From Chitinophagales bacterium (GTDB lineage: Bacteria > Bacteroidota > Bacteroidia > Chitinophagales > Chitinophagaceae), in assembly GCA_013298665.1 (NCBI GenBank), contig JAAFIK010000029.1, forward strand, positions 1 through 55,355: 55,355 nt of DNA, in the 5' to 3' direction. The position numbers were made by a program, and so were the translations under genes. The notes beneath the pieces were generated by a model, which searched no databases, was not told the DNA's origin, and worked only from the letters and a program-made list of their open reading frames with translations. Every line of letters begins with the position of its first letter. Position 1 is the first letter of the stretch. Positions 9,350 to 18,898 of this stretch are shown here, piece after piece.

Positions 9350-10627
9350 TTATTGATTGGCAGCCTGTTGCTTTTCAAGTTTTTGTACTTTCCCTGCCAA
9401 TACAGTATTCTTCTTATTCAGGTCAATAATATATAAGGTAAGTTCTTCTACTTTTTCCATCAACTTCTTGTTCATTTCCCCCAGGGTAATACCATTTTTC
9501 TCAACCTCGGCTGCTGCGGGAATGTTTGGTAAATGCTTATTCCGTACAATAGAGGCTTCCAGTTGATCGAGCGGCATCAACTTGTATTGATGATCAAAAA
9601 CATAATCGGGCCATGAACCACTGAGTTGAACTTTTACTTCTTCTGCAATGATTTTACCGTCAACACTAAGCGAGTAGCCAGTAGCAACACGTGCAGCATT
9701 ACCCCCAATAAGTGCCGAACCATTGATGTGGAGCTTGGCGTTTGGGGTATAAGTTCCGATACCGGTATTACCCCATGAAGGTTGTAATACAAGATAGTTA
9801 TTGGCTCCTGAATTGGACCATAATACCAGAGATGTATCGGTAGGGAAAACAGCTCCGCCAAAACTGGCCTCGTTTGAAGTATAAAAATTAATACCGGTAC
9901 CACCAAGATTCATGGTTCGTCCATAGCTGCTGCCATTATAGCCTATGCCCATGCGGTTATCATCACGCATCCTTAAAAGCGTGTCGCCAGCCGAGTTCCT
10001 GAGTACAAAAGTATTTGTTGCAGACGTTGTCCCCGAACCAATTACATCTAAACGGCCAATAGGTACACCCGGACCCGAAAAGCCGCCAACACCCATATTT
10101 CCGTTCTGGCTGAAATAATGCCGGGGGGTAATGGTTGCTCCTCCATCGGTTGTGGTGTACCAACGGAGATCTGCTCCACCACCCGTAGTTGCCATTTGCC
10201 ATTCATTTGAGCCTGCGTAGCCAAACCTTATAAGACCTGAACTCGACTGTACAAATAAATCGCCACCATTGATGTGCATAAGATAGTTGGGGTTGCTGGT
10301 GCCCACACCAACAAAACCATTGGCACCAATGGTAAGCCTCGGATTAGCCTGTATGGTAAAATGTAACTTACCTGTTGTGTTGCCAGAGCCTGTACCAAAA
10401 TCAACATCTTCTGCTGCGCCAGCATAAGAACCAAAATAACCCCGGTAAATATCATTCTCGAACAAACCAAGGTACATGGGAGCTCCACCATTAAACTGGC
10501 CTACATAGTTACTCGTCGTTTTCACATCAAGCCTGGCAGCAGGGGTAGTTGTTCCGATACCCACATTCTGCGCTGTAGCGAAAAATAAGGCAAATAATAA
10601 ACCGGCGAAGAGAAAGAAACTTTTCAT
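9350..10627 (-). CDS. Secreted tail-fibre-like repeat protein with C-terminal coiled coil
   Basis: 425-aa exported protein with signal peptide (residues 1-19, ATAQ cleavage). The body has repeated NVGIGTTTPAARLDV-type segments (also GFVGVGTSNPNYLMHING, GIGTYTPNAKLHINGS) typical of phage tail-fibre-like surface proteins of Bacteroidota, probably forming trimeric beta structure. The last 50 residues (GEMNKKLMEKVEELTLYIID onward) form a heptad coiled coil, a likely trimerisation region. First gene of a two-gene unit with the BNR protein. Function is inferred only as surface structure or adhesion. Confidence 0.75.
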   Translation of the reverse strand: MKSFFLFAGLLFALFFATAQNVGIGTTTPAARLDVKTTSNYVGQFNGGAPMYLGLFENDIYRGYFGSYAGAAEDVDFGTGSGNTTGKLHFTIQANPRLTIGANGFVGVGTSNPNYLMHINGGDLFVQSSSGLIRFGYAGSNEWQMATTGGGADLRWYTTTDGGATITPRHYFSQNGNMGVGGFSGPGVPIGRLDVIGSGTTSATNTFVLRNSAGDTLLRMRDDNRMGIGYNGSSYGRTMNLGGTGINFYTSNEASFGGAVFPTDTSLVLWSNSGANNYLVLQPSWGNTGIGTYTPNAKLHINGSALIGGNAARVATGYSLSVDGKIIAEEVKVQLSGSWPDYVFDHQYKLMPLDQLEASIVRNKHLPNIPAAAEVEKNGITLGEMNKKLMEKVEELTLYIIDLNKKNTVLAGKVQKLEKQQAANQ

Positions 10628-10884
10628 CGTAGTGGTATTTAGTGAATCAATTTACATTAATAAAACAGGTGAATAGCTGGCGCTGTGGCTTTACCGGGTA
10701 TAACGGATCGTTGAACACACAGCAAAAATATACAGAAAAACAGAATGAATATATACCACATTGTGGTGATTTTTGCTGGAATAATGTTCTTTAAAGACTA
10801 TTGCCACATAATTATACCTATAAAAATATAAAATCATTCCTCTGCATCACGGTTTTTAGCGTAATTTGTATTTTACTCGTCAAT
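10628..10884. other. Divergent intergenic/promoter region
   Basis: Holds the promoters of the tail-fibre-like gene (-) and the hydroxylase gene (+). The only clear structure is the inverted repeat ACCACA-T-TGTGGT at 10755-10767, a possible operator. An open frame continues from a TTG at 10801 into the hydroxylase gene. Confidence 0.4.
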
Positions 10885-11724
10885 ATGCAGAGCGTCATCA
10901 ATTATTTTGAAACCATTTCTTCTTTACACCGGTCCATCATTCTTTTTGGTGGTATTACGCTGTTCTGGATCATAGAAGGTATTATTCCTGTAAGACAGTT
11001 TCGTTATAACAAATGGAAACACGCGGGTATCAATCTTTTTTTTACCTGTACCACGATCGTAGTCAATTTCGCGCTGGCCTTTTTAATGAACAAAGCTTGT
11101 GAATTGTCACGGGATCACCAATTCGGTGCCTGGTACTGGATACCGTTGCCTTTTTGGCTGAACGTGATAGTTTCGCTCATGTTACTTGATCTCATTGGTG
11201 CATACCTGATTCATTGGGTTGAACATAAAACCCGGTGGATGTGGCGTTTTCACCTTATTCATCATACAGATACCTGTGTAGATACCACCAGTGCAAACAG
11301 ACACCATCCCGGAGAAAGTGTTTTCAGAGCTGTATTTACTTCCATAGCAATCCTGGTCTGCGGAGCCCCTTTTGGTGTGGTGATGCTTTACCAAAGCATC
11401 AGCGCATTACTGTCACAATTCAATCATGCCAATATCAAACTACCGGGTTATATTGACCGGCCCATCAGTTTTTTACTGGTTACCCCAGGTATGCATCGCA
11501 TTCACCACCACCATGTACAACCTTATACTGATTGTAACTATGGGAATGTCTTTGCCATCTGGGACAGGCTGTTTGGGACCTACAGGTACCTGCCTCCTGC
11601 AGGTATTGTATTTGGTATCGACACGCACCCAAAACCCGAAGAGAACGCCGATATTATCAACCTGCTAAAAATACCTTTTCAGTCGTACCGTCCACCCACA
11701 GGCAGTACGTTTGGAGGAAGTTAA
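10885..11724 (+). CDS. Sterol desaturase / fatty acid hydroxylase family membrane protein
   Basis: 279-aa integral membrane di-iron enzyme if started at the ATG at 10885 (MQSVINYFETI). A TTG at 10801 would add 28 residues containing another hydrophobic stretch, so the start is not settled. Several transmembrane segments (FGGITLFWIIEG, FFTCTTIVVNFALAFLM, VIVSLMLLDLIGAYLI) precede the His-box cluster: HWVEH, HLIHH, NRHH and HRIHHHH, the iron ligands of the superfamily. Members hydroxylate or desaturate lipids using O2; the substrate here is unknown. A second, unrelated hydroxylase of this superfamily occurs at 47202-47861. Confidence 0.85.
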   Translation: MQSVINYFETISSLHRSIILFGGITLFWIIEGIIPVRQFRYNKWKHAGINLFFTCTTIVVNFALAFLMNKACELSRDHQFGAWYWIPLPFWLNVIVSLMLLDLIGAYLIHWVEHKTRWMWRFHLIHHTDTCVDTTSANRHHPGESVFRAVFTSIAILVCGAPFGVVMLYQSISALLSQFNHANIKLPGYIDRPISFLLVTPGMHRIHHHHVQPYTDCNYGNVFAIWDRLFGTYRYLPPAGIVFGIDTHPKPEENADIINLLKIPFQSYRPPTGSTFGGS

Positions 11725-11789
11725 AATGGAAATGTATATAGTGGTTGCTTATTGGCAATAAGCAATTGGGATAAATTGTAAAAAGTAAA

Positions 11790-12558
11790 ATGAAAAGATC
11801 ATTATTTGTGCTGGCATTGATTACCCTCCCCTTTTTATTTTATGCACAAATCCGCGTTATGCATGCTGCAGCAAAAGCCGGGTTAAGCATACGGGAAAAG
11901 CCTGCTGCCGATGCAAAAGTGCTGGAGAAAATTGCCTATGGTGAAAAGGTTGCCGTTAGCTACGACCCGGATACTACCTATACCATTACAACAGAAGGAC
12001 TGAACGGTCACTGGGCAAAAGTTGCCTATAAAGGTAAAACGGGGTATATTGTTAACAGTTATTTGTTTCCTTCACTGCCGCCAAAAGCGGGTATAAAAAC
12101 ATTGAAAGCATATTTGGCACAACTTGCTCCGGTAGCCGGTCCGGCACTTACGACAAAAAAGCCCATTAATGGTTTTAATGCTGAAGCCCAGGAATTTGCC
12201 GAAACACTCAGAAAGCAATTTTATAAAAATGGGGGGAGCTGCATGAATTTGAATCGTATGAATATGGTAGCAGCACTGTTTTTTTGCCCGACTTCACGAT
12301 TGAGCAGGGATTTTTGTTATTGCGGCTGTTGGGCGAATTTATGCCGGCTATCGGAACAACAGATGCATTCCCTTCAAGCGACCAGAAACGGAAACTGCCC
12401 TATGGCGAATGCAGGGTGAAGGTGGAAAAAGAAGGTCAGGGTGGTGAATATTCATTTATTCGACGGGTGAAATATGAATGGGAAGAGGGGGGGGTAGTTT
12501 TGTAGAACTGTTTATGCTTGATGGACAATTGGTGATTTATACAGGAAATGGGGTTTAA
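11790..12558 (+). pseudogene. Exported SH3-domain protein split by two frameshifts at G runs
   Basis: Starts at the ATG at 11790 with a signal peptide (MKRSLFVLALITLPFLFYAQ). Residues about 27-100 form a bacterial SH3 domain (GLSIREKPAADAKVLEKI, GHWAKVAYKGKTGYIV). At the six-G run 12231-12236 the reading continues sensibly only in the next frame (ELHEFESYEYGSSTVFLPDF), and at the eight-G run 12487-12494 it shifts again to VELFMLDGQLVIYTGNGV and a stop at 12556-12558. One extra G at each run restores a single frame of about 256 aa. As given, translation would end at 12417-12419. Either homopolymer sequencing errors, a pseudogene, or G-tract phase variation; the sequence alone cannot decide. 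Confidence 0.8.
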
Positions 12559-12591
12559 ATAAATCCCTGTTTAAGTATTTTATATAAAAAT

Positions 12592-13323
12592 ATGGTACAA
12601 AAAGTAATCGCAATGATTCCGGCCCGATACGCGGCCACAAGATTTCCGGCCAAACTGATGCAGCCGTTGGGTGAGAAAACCGTCATCCGTCATACCTACG
12701 ACAACACTGTTGCAACAGGCTTATTTGATGAAGTATATGTTGTTACAGACAGTGAGATTATTTTTAATGAAATTACTAATAATGGTGGAAAAGCCATTAT
12801 TAGTATACGCCAGCATGAGAGCGGCAGCGACCGCATTGCCGAAGCTATTGTGGGTATGGATGCCGGCATTGTGGTTAACGTACAGGGAGATGAACCTTTT
12901 GTACAGCGTGAACCATTGCGCCAATTGCTCCGGGTTTTCGAGGGCATTGAAGGTAGCAAGGTAGACGTAGCCAGCCTGATGCAGGTATTGAATGATGAGC
13001 AGTATATTAATGATCCCAATTATGTAAAAGTGGTCGTTGACCGGCACATGAACGCGTTACTATTCAGCCGAAATGTAATTCCCTATCCTCGCGAAAAATC
13101 CGCAAACCCCGTTTATTACGAACATATAGGTGTTTATGCTTTTCGAAAAGAAACACTGATGCAGTTTACCCAATGGCCGATGACACCACTTGAAGCTGCT
13201 GAAAAAATTGAATGTCTGCGATATCTTGAGAATGGTGTACGGATAAAAATGGTGGTTACAGCATATATGGGCGTGGAAATTGATACACCAGACGACCTGA
13301 TCAGAGCAGCAAAGCTGTTATAA
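12592..13323 (+). CDS. kdsB: 3-deoxy-manno-octulosonate cytidylyltransferase
   Basis: 243-aa cytoplasmic CMP-KDO synthetase. It activates KDO with CTP to CMP-KDO for the inner core of lipopolysaccharide. The N-terminal nucleotide-binding motif IPARYAATRFPAKLM is typical, followed by VVTDSEII, the QHESGSDRIAEA segment, the metal-binding NVQGDEPF and the C-terminal EKIECLRYLENG and GVEIDTPDDL. Full length for the family (about 240-250). Begins 33 bp after the end of the broken SH3 gene. Confidence 0.96.
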   Translation: MVQKVIAMIPARYAATRFPAKLMQPLGEKTVIRHTYDNTVATGLFDEVYVVTDSEIIFNEITNNGGKAIISIRQHESGSDRIAEAIVGMDAGIVVNVQGDEPFVQREPLRQLLRVFEGIEGSKVDVASLMQVLNDEQYINDPNYVKVVVDRHMNALLFSRNVIPYPREKSANPVYYEHIGVYAFRKETLMQFTQWPMTPLEAAEKIECLRYLENGVRIKMVVTAYMGVEIDTPDDLIRAAKLL

Positions 13324-13350
13324 ACTGTATGGCAGCAAATGTATTCAGCA

Positions 13351-13758
13351 TTATACTGTCTTGGTATCCGAAGGCTGGATCAGATCCCAAAGATTACCAT
13401 ACAAATCTGCAAAAACTGCCACTTCGCCCCATGATTCCCTGACCGGTGTCCGGACAATCTGAATGTTATTATCCAGCAGGTTCTGATAATCCCGCTGAAA
13501 ATTATCCGTATATAAGAAAAGAAATACCCTTCCTCCCGCCTGGTTACCTACCCTGCTCTGCTGTTCGTTATTGGCTGATTTTGCCAGCAATAAGGCACAC
13601 CCTTCAGACCCCCGGGGTGCTACCAGCACCCAGCGCTTTGTTTCACTGAGCACAGTATCTTCTATCAGGTCGAAATGGAGTTTTTGTGTATAAAAATCAA
13701 TGGCTTCGTCGTAATCGACGACGACCAAAGTAATATGCGCAATTTTCTGTTTCATCAT
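13351..13758 (-). CDS. VOC (glyoxalase/bleomycin resistance-like) family protein
   Basis: 135-aa single-domain VOC protein with two beta-alpha-beta-beta-beta modules: AHITLVVVDYDEAIDFYTQ then VFLFLYTDNFQRDYQNLLDNN, ending EVAVFADLYGNLWDLIQP. His in AHITLV and Glu in WGEVAVF or Asp near YGN could serve as metal ligands. No substrate can be assigned. Two consecutive ATGs (13758 and 13755) are possible starts. The 51 bp before it contain overlapping inverted repeats (see findings). Confidence 0.85.
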   Translation of the reverse strand: MMKQKIAHITLVVVDYDEAIDFYTQKLHFDLIEDTVLSETKRWVLVAPRGSEGCALLLAKSANNEQQSRVGNQAGGRVFLFLYTDNFQRDYQNLLDNNIQIVRTPVRESWGEVAVFADLYGNLWDLIQPSDTKTV

Positions 13759-13809
13759 TAATCAGGTTGAAATGATTGATTAACCTGAATCATTGGTTGA
13801 TTACTGTAT

Positions 13810-14268
13810 TCAGATTGACTGCTCCGGTTTTCTTTTATAAAAAATGTAATCGGTTACCAGTGGTACAATACCCGATGCTCTGAAATCGGCGATAATCTGC
13901 CCCTTGTGGTGGGTAGAATGGTTGATTACATGAAAAAGAATATCAGCAATACTATTGGTAAATACTTCTCCCCTGGTATTGCTGTAAGCAATCATTTTAT
14001 CCAAATCTGTTGTACCAATAATATTCATCGTATCTGCATAGTTATTAGCATCTATACCTGCTGCCGATTCAATATCGTGTATTTGCTGTACGCTAAAGGA
14101 TAATGTTTCCCGTATTCTGGAATTCCAGATCTGGTGGGCATTTAGTATATGACAAAAAAGCGGATACGTTCGGGTAGGCAGGTTGTCATTATGCTGTTGA
14201 AGTTCGGTAATGAGCCGTTGATTAACATCATGGTGATACAGGAATATTTCTGAAAAAAATGCTTTCAT
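13810..14268 (-). CDS. DinB family protein
   Basis: 152-aa four-helix-bundle protein of the DinB superfamily. The ATG at 14268 (MKAFFSEIFLYHHDVNQRLI) is preferred; an in-frame ATG at 14316 would add 16 charged residues unlike the family. The metal-binding His residues are HH in the first helix and HVINHSTHHKGQ in the third. Members include thiol-dependent metal enzymes; the role here is unknown. It is on the same strand as the VOC gene, 51 bp upstream of it, and they may be co-transcribed. Confidence 0.85.
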   Translation of the reverse strand: MKAFFSEIFLYHHDVNQRLITELQQHNDNLPTRTYPLFCHILNAHQIWNSRIRETLSFSVQQIHDIESAAGIDANNYADTMNIIGTTDLDKMIAYSNTRGEVFTNSIADILFHVINHSTHHKGQIIADFRASGIVPLVTDYIFYKRKPEQSI

Positions 14269-14478
14269 TGCCTTTCGTGTCTTTTTGTACAAAAGTACAC
14301 AATCTTTTGTCTGCATTTTTTCTATATCACTACGGGATACAAGTAATGCTGATTAGCAGATACTCAATACCGATCACCATAAATAACTCTATTGGCACAA
14401 TCGAATGCCAATAATGCTGCCATAAGCAGTTGTTATGCAATAATAAAGGTAAAGCTCACCAGGGTAGAGGGTCCGCTG
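14269..14478. other. Intergenic region with a small inverted repeat
   Basis: 210 bp between two minus-strand genes. Bases 14390-14397 and 14406-14413 form an 8-bp perfect stem (TATTGGCA / TGCCAATA). It could be a weak terminator for the sortilin-like gene, but no T run follows on the minus strand. No gene seen. Confidence 0.4.
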
Positions 14479-17400
14479 CTATTCTATCAGCTTCACCTCT
14501 CTGAATAATTTCACAGGAGTTCCTTCTGCCTGTTCCCGGAATGCTTTCCACCGACCGGTTAAAAAGGCGTTTGCCTTTTTAACCGCACCTGCCACAAGGT
14601 TTTCTGCCTCTGTAAGCATTCGTTCTTCCTGTGCATCTGGCATTTTGTATTTGCCTAGTATTTCGTTTCGCGCATCATTAAGCCGGCGTACAGGCGTTAT
14701 CTGCGGTACATTGCCATAACCCTGCTTTTCCTGCGGCTTTCCAAAAACAACGCTGCGGATATTCTTAATACTATCGGTCATGGCCTTACAGTTTTTGCGA
14801 AGACTATCAGCCTCTTTACCTTCTGCATCTTTCAGTTGAGTCTCAAGTTTCCTGATGGTTTCTTCAGCATCAGCAATGGCATCTGTTATAGCGGTTAGTT
14901 TTTCTACACTTCGGTTAGCTCTTTCAATCATTGCCATTTTTGCATCGTAGACAGCTTTATTATTTTCTGTTCGGGGGTCCCCTTTTACCACAATCATTGC
15001 TGAGTCACTGTCTTTGCCTAATGTAAGCACGAGTTTATAGGTTCCCGGGTAAACAGATAGCCCACGGGGTTCAGGCGAATTTTTGGTTGGCCGTGGCGAA
15101 CCAGGCTGGCGAATCCCTTTCATTTCAAAACTCCAGGTAGCTTTATTGTAACCGGTATCTGCCTTTATTTTCATACTCCTGATCTGGGTATTCGAGGCGT
15201 CATATATTTTCACAAATACGGAGTCATCTTTTTTCTTAACCGAATCTGGCTGTGGCTTTACATAAAAAGTGTATTGCGCACCACGGGTTCTGTTTTGTCC
15301 TTCAAACAAGCCCCATGTACTCCATTCGTATCCTGGTGCATTGTTATAATTAGCCTGATAAGCTATGGCAGGTTCAAAAACAGTAAGTTTCCCAACGGGT
15401 TCCATTCCATTGGATGCTGCTATTTTTCTGAGGGGGCGGATATTATCAAGTATATAAAGTGCCCGACCAAATGTAGCAATACACAAATCAGCTTCACGCT
15501 CCTGTATCGCCATATCATAGGTAGAAACAGAGGGGTAGCCGTTTTTCCATTGCTGAAAACTGGTACCGTTGTCGAAACTAACCCATAACCCATGTTCAGT
15601 ACCCGCAAAGATGAGATTGGGTTCCACCGGATCCTGCAATACACAAAGTGCATATCCTTTTACTTTTGTTTCATCTGCCAGTCGCTGCCATGTACTCCCA
15701 TAGTCTTTGGTACGAAAAATATACGGCTTCATATCGCCCCTGCGGTAATCATTGCAAACGACAAAAGCTTCGCCTGTGTTATGTCTGCCCGCTCTGATCT
15801 GTGGCACCCACGCCCCTGCAGGCATACCCGGAATTTTTCCGCGGAAATTCGTCCACGTTTTGCCGCCATCTTTTGTCAGTTGTACATTGCCGTCATCTGT
15901 ACCTGCCCAAATCACATTCCGGTCGCGTTCTGAAGGCGCTATACAAAGAATTGTTGTAAAGTTTTCTGCACCGGTAATGTCTATTGAGAGTCCTCCATTA
16001 TTTTCCTGGTTTTGTTTAAGGGTATCATTGGTGGTAAGGTCTGGCGAGATAATGTTCCAGGTCAATCCTTTGTTAACGCTTTTATGTATAAACTGACTGC
16101 CATAATACAAGGTTTTGCTGTCGAAAGGATCTAATGCCAGAGCAGCATTCCAATTATACCGCAGTTTTGTGGTCAGATCGGGTGGGGGAGGCTGAAGACG
16201 CCATTCCTCGCCGGTTTTAGTATTATGCCTTACGAGCTCTCCACCCTGGCTCATACTGTATGTCCAGGCAGCATCTTCCGGATCCGGTGCTACATCAAAC
16301 CCATCGCCACCACTCAGGCTTTCCCAGTAATAATTCCGGATACCCCCATTCAGCCATGTATATGCCGGGCCACGCCAACTCCCATTGTCCTGCATTCCCC
16401 CCATGACATGGTAAGGCAATTCATTATCCACACTGATGTGGTAAAACTGCCCAACCGGCAGTTGCTCATCAAACTTCCAGTTCATACCCCTGTCGCGGCT
16501 TATACCGATGCCGCCGTCATTGCCATCAATAATGAAGTTGGGGTCAGTCGGGTGTATCCAGAATGCGTGGTGATCAGGGTGAATGCCATTGTAAGGAATA
16601 ATAACACGAAAAGACTTCCCGCCGTCTTCACTCAGGCTGATCATCTGATAGACATTATATATGCGGTTTTCATTTTTACTGTCTACACGTATATCCTGAA
16701 AATAAAACGGCCGGTTATTTACTACAGAGCCCTCGCTGTTCACCAACTCCCATTTACCCCCGCCATCATCTGTCCGGTATAAACCGTTTTTTGTCGCTTC
16801 AATAAGGGCATAAATACGCCTGGGCTGGCTGGGCGCAATAGCCAGGCCAATACGACCCATATTGCCCTCTGGTAAGCCCTCTGCTTTTGACAGTTTTTTC
16901 CAGTTTCTTCCACCATCCATAGTGAGGTATAACCCGCTGCCGGCTCCACCACTCATAAAACTCCACGGGGTGCGGCGGTGTTGCCACATTGCAGCAACCA
17001 ATTTATTGGGGTTTGAGGGGTCGATTATCAAGTCGGCACAACCACTGGTATCATTTGTATAGAGTATCCTTTTCCATGTTTCCCCACCATCGGTTGTTTT
17101 ATATACGCCCCGTTCGGGATGCTCTGCGTAGGGGTTACCAATTACACCTGCATAAACCACATCGGGGTTGGTAGGGTCGATAATGATGCGGTGAATGTTT
17201 TTTGTCTTTTCCAGTCCCATCAGCTTCCATGTTTTGCCACCATCTATCGTTTTGTATATCCCTTCTCCGAGATTAATCGAGTTGCGAGGATTACCTTCAC
17301 CCGTACCTACCCATTGGACAGCTGGATTTGACTGTGTAATGGCTACTGCGCCAATATTCAGTATGGGTTGGTCGTCAAACACCGGAGTCCATGTAGTACC

Positions 17401-17619
17401 ACCGTTCTCCGTTTTCCATACACCACCACTCGCGGTTCCAAGCAGAATATAGTTGGGGTTATTGTGCAGTGCATCAATAGTTGTTACACGACCACTCATC
17501 CCGGCAGGTCCGATACTGCGCGGTGTCATGTTCTTAAATCGATCTAAGGATAGTTTTTGTGCTTGTGCGTCTCCAAAAAACAAAAAAGCAGCCAGCATGA
17601 TTCCCGAGCATTTTCTCAT
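14479..17619 (-). CDS. Very large exported sortilin/VPS10-like BNR-repeat protein
   Basis: 1046 aa using the ATG at 17619, which gives signal peptide MRKCSGIMLAAFLFFGDAQAQ; the longer frame from 17733 would overlap the preceding gene and places the signal internally. From residue about 25 (MTPRSIGPAGMSGRVTTID) there are two propeller-like blocks of BNR repeats (KTENGGTTW, KTIDGGKTW, KTTDGGETW, RTDDGGGKW, TKDGGKTW) covering about 700 residues. An Ig-like part (YTFYVKPQPDS to YPGTYKLVLTLG) and a C-terminal alpha-helical/coiled-coil region (SVEKLTAITDAIADAEETIR onward) follow. Usually labelled glycosyl hydrolase, but no catalytic residues support that. It lies 91 bp downstream of the membrane-spanning anti-sigma-like gene and could be part of that regulon. 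Confidence 0.82.
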   Translation of the reverse strand: MRKCSGIMLAAFLFFGDAQAQKLSLDRFKNMTPRSIGPAGMSGRVTTIDALHNNPNYILLGTASGGVWKTENGGTTWTPVFDDQPILNIGAVAITQSNPAVQWVGTGEGNPRNSINLGEGIYKTIDGGKTWKLMGLEKTKNIHRIIIDPTNPDVVYAGVIGNPYAEHPERGVYKTTDGGETWKRILYTNDTSGCADLIIDPSNPNKLVAAMWQHRRTPWSFMSGGAGSGLYLTMDGGRNWKKLSKAEGLPEGNMGRIGLAIAPSQPRRIYALIEATKNGLYRTDDGGGKWELVNSEGSVVNNRPFYFQDIRVDSKNENRIYNVYQMISLSEDGGKSFRVIIPYNGIHPDHHAFWIHPTDPNFIIDGNDGGIGISRDRGMNWKFDEQLPVGQFYHISVDNELPYHVMGGMQDNGSWRGPAYTWLNGGIRNYYWESLSGGDGFDVAPDPEDAAWTYSMSQGGELVRHNTKTGEEWRLQPPPPDLTTKLRYNWNAALALDPFDSKTLYYGSQFIHKSVNKGLTWNIISPDLTTNDTLKQNQENNGGLSIDITGAENFTTILCIAPSERDRNVIWAGTDDGNVQLTKDGGKTWTNFRGKIPGMPAGAWVPQIRAGRHNTGEAFVVCNDYRRGDMKPYIFRTKDYGSTWQRLADETKVKGYALCVLQDPVEPNLIFAGTEHGLWVSFDNGTSFQQWKNGYPSVSTYDMAIQEREADLCIATFGRALYILDNIRPLRKIAASNGMEPVGKLTVFEPAIAYQANYNNAPGYEWSTWGLFEGQNRTRGAQYTFYVKPQPDSVKKKDDSVFVKIYDASNTQIRSMKIKADTGYNKATWSFEMKGIRQPGSPRPTKNSPEPRGLSVYPGTYKLVLTLGKDSDSAMIVVKGDPRTENNKAVYDAKMAMIERANRSVEKLTAITDAIADAEETIRKLETQLKDAEGKEADSLRKNCKAMTDSIKNIRSVVFGKPQEKQGYGNVPQITPVRRLNDARNEILGKYKMPDAQEERMLTEAENLVAGAVKKANAFLTGRWKAFREQAEGTPVKLFREVKLIE

Positions 17620-17710
17620 CTTAATCAGTTTGAAAAAGTAAGATGCGAAAAAAAGGACGGGTAGCAAAAAATATTTGGATGAATGGAGATAAAATAACGA
17701 CCCGGCGTGG

Positions 17711-18898
17711 TTAAAACCGGTAACTGAGCCCAAGTTGTACCGATTTGAAGTTATTATTCACATTACTTTGGTTGATATAACTGTCTTTGACCAACTCTGT
17801 CAGTCCGTAGTTCCCTTTCAACTCAAACGCAAGCCAGGGCAGGGCGCGGTACTGGATACCTGCGGTAAACAATACATTAAACCGGTTCAGGTCTTTCAGG
17901 GTGAATGTCCGGTATGGGATTACCGTGCCCACAAATGCACTGGGAACATTAACAATACTGGCATCAATGATATAAACAGGTGTAATGCCTGCCCTGCCTG
18001 TAAGTTTCGTCCGGGGAATGGCTTGCTGATACAATACTGGCACCTGCAGCATTGTCAGCGACTGAAGTTTCGCATCCGTTTCCCGGTTACTGGTATTTTG
18101 CTTTTCGGATACGCGATAACTTTCTGACATATTATGACTGGCGATACCTGTTCCCGTTAAAAGACCCGCGTGGTTATTCAACCGGATGTTGAGTAATAGC
18201 TGAGCATATTTGCCTCCGCTTTTCCTTTTCAGAAAGATGTCTACCCCTGCGGCAAGCTCTATATTTCTTTTCCGTTTATGATTTTCTGCCGGAGGTTTTA
18301 CGGGTACCAGGGCACTGTATGGTATCATGGAAGGCTTAACAGGGACGGTTGACAATACCGCTTTCTCTGCCGATATTGTCTCGGTAGCGCTTTTATCAGA
18401 TGGTATTTCTGTTCCACTGATGGTATTATCTGTTATTGAAGTTGTTGCACCCGTATGATCAATTGTACAATCAAAAGAATTCCCGGCAGTTATCGTTGCT
18501 TTTACACGCGACGAAACTGTTTCTTTTTTCGTTTGGAGCTTCCCTGGGATTATTGCAGCAGGGACAGGGGAGTTACCTGGAGGTGGTGCCGAAAATACAT
18601 CTCCCTGACCAGACCCTGTATGAGCAGGAGCCGGTTGTGGTTTTTCCGGAACATATGTCAGCCTGAAAGTTCGTGCATGCAATTTTATAGTTGAGCCCAG
18701 GGGTACAGATAAATACGTAAAAAAGGCCGCGAGACCAGTGAGCAGCAGTAAAATAAGCAAGTAGCGCTTGTATTCATGCTTCTCCTGCTCCCCGAGCAGT
18801 TTTTTTTCCATACCGTTCCAGGCCTGGTCTGCACCGGCAAAATCCAACGGTTGCAGTTGGGCTTTAAAAAGATCATCTATAGTAGAGTTATTACTCAT
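17711..18898 (-). CDS. Dual-membrane-spanning anti-sigma-like protein with outer-membrane beta-barrel
   Basis: 395 aa in four parts. Residues 1-44 are a short cytosolic segment (IDDLFKAQLQPLDF...AWNGMEKKLL) resembling the sigma-binding ends of anti-sigma factors of this phylum. Residues 46-65 are one transmembrane helix. Residues about 80-205 are a Pro/Ser/Thr-rich linker. Residues about 211-395 alternate like an eight-stranded outer-membrane barrel and end LGLSYRF with the terminal aromatic needed for barrel insertion. The gene overlaps the ECF sigma gene by 4 bp (ATGA). This is the architecture described for the dual membrane-spanning anti-sigma factors (Dma) of Bacteroides. The topology is inferred from sequence only; the alternative is an ordinary barrel protein with an unusual leader. 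Confidence 0.75.
   Translation of the reverse strand: MSNNSTIDDLFKAQLQPLDFAGADQAWNGMEKKLLGEQEKHEYKRYLLILLLLTGLAAFFTYLSVPLGSTIKLHARTFRLTYVPEKPQPAPAHTGSGQGDVFSAPPPGNSPVPAAIIPGKLQTKKETVSSRVKATITAGNSFDCTIDHTGATTSITDNTISGTEIPSDKSATETISAEKAVLSTVPVKPSMIPYSALVPVKPPAENHKRKRNIELAAGVDIFLKRKSGGKYAQLLLNIRLNNHAGLLTGTGIASHNMSESYRVSEKQNTSNRETDAKLQSLTMLQVPVLYQQAIPRTKLTGRAGITPVYIIDASIVNVPSAFVGTVIPYRTFTLKDLNRFNVLFTAGIQYRALPWLAFELKGNYGLTELVKDSYINQSNVNNNFKSVQLGLSYRF

Noticed and set aside
14479..17619. Annotation as a glycosyl hydrolase
   Set aside because: Only BNR/Asp-box repeats are seen; no catalytic residues of a glycosidase family can be identified.
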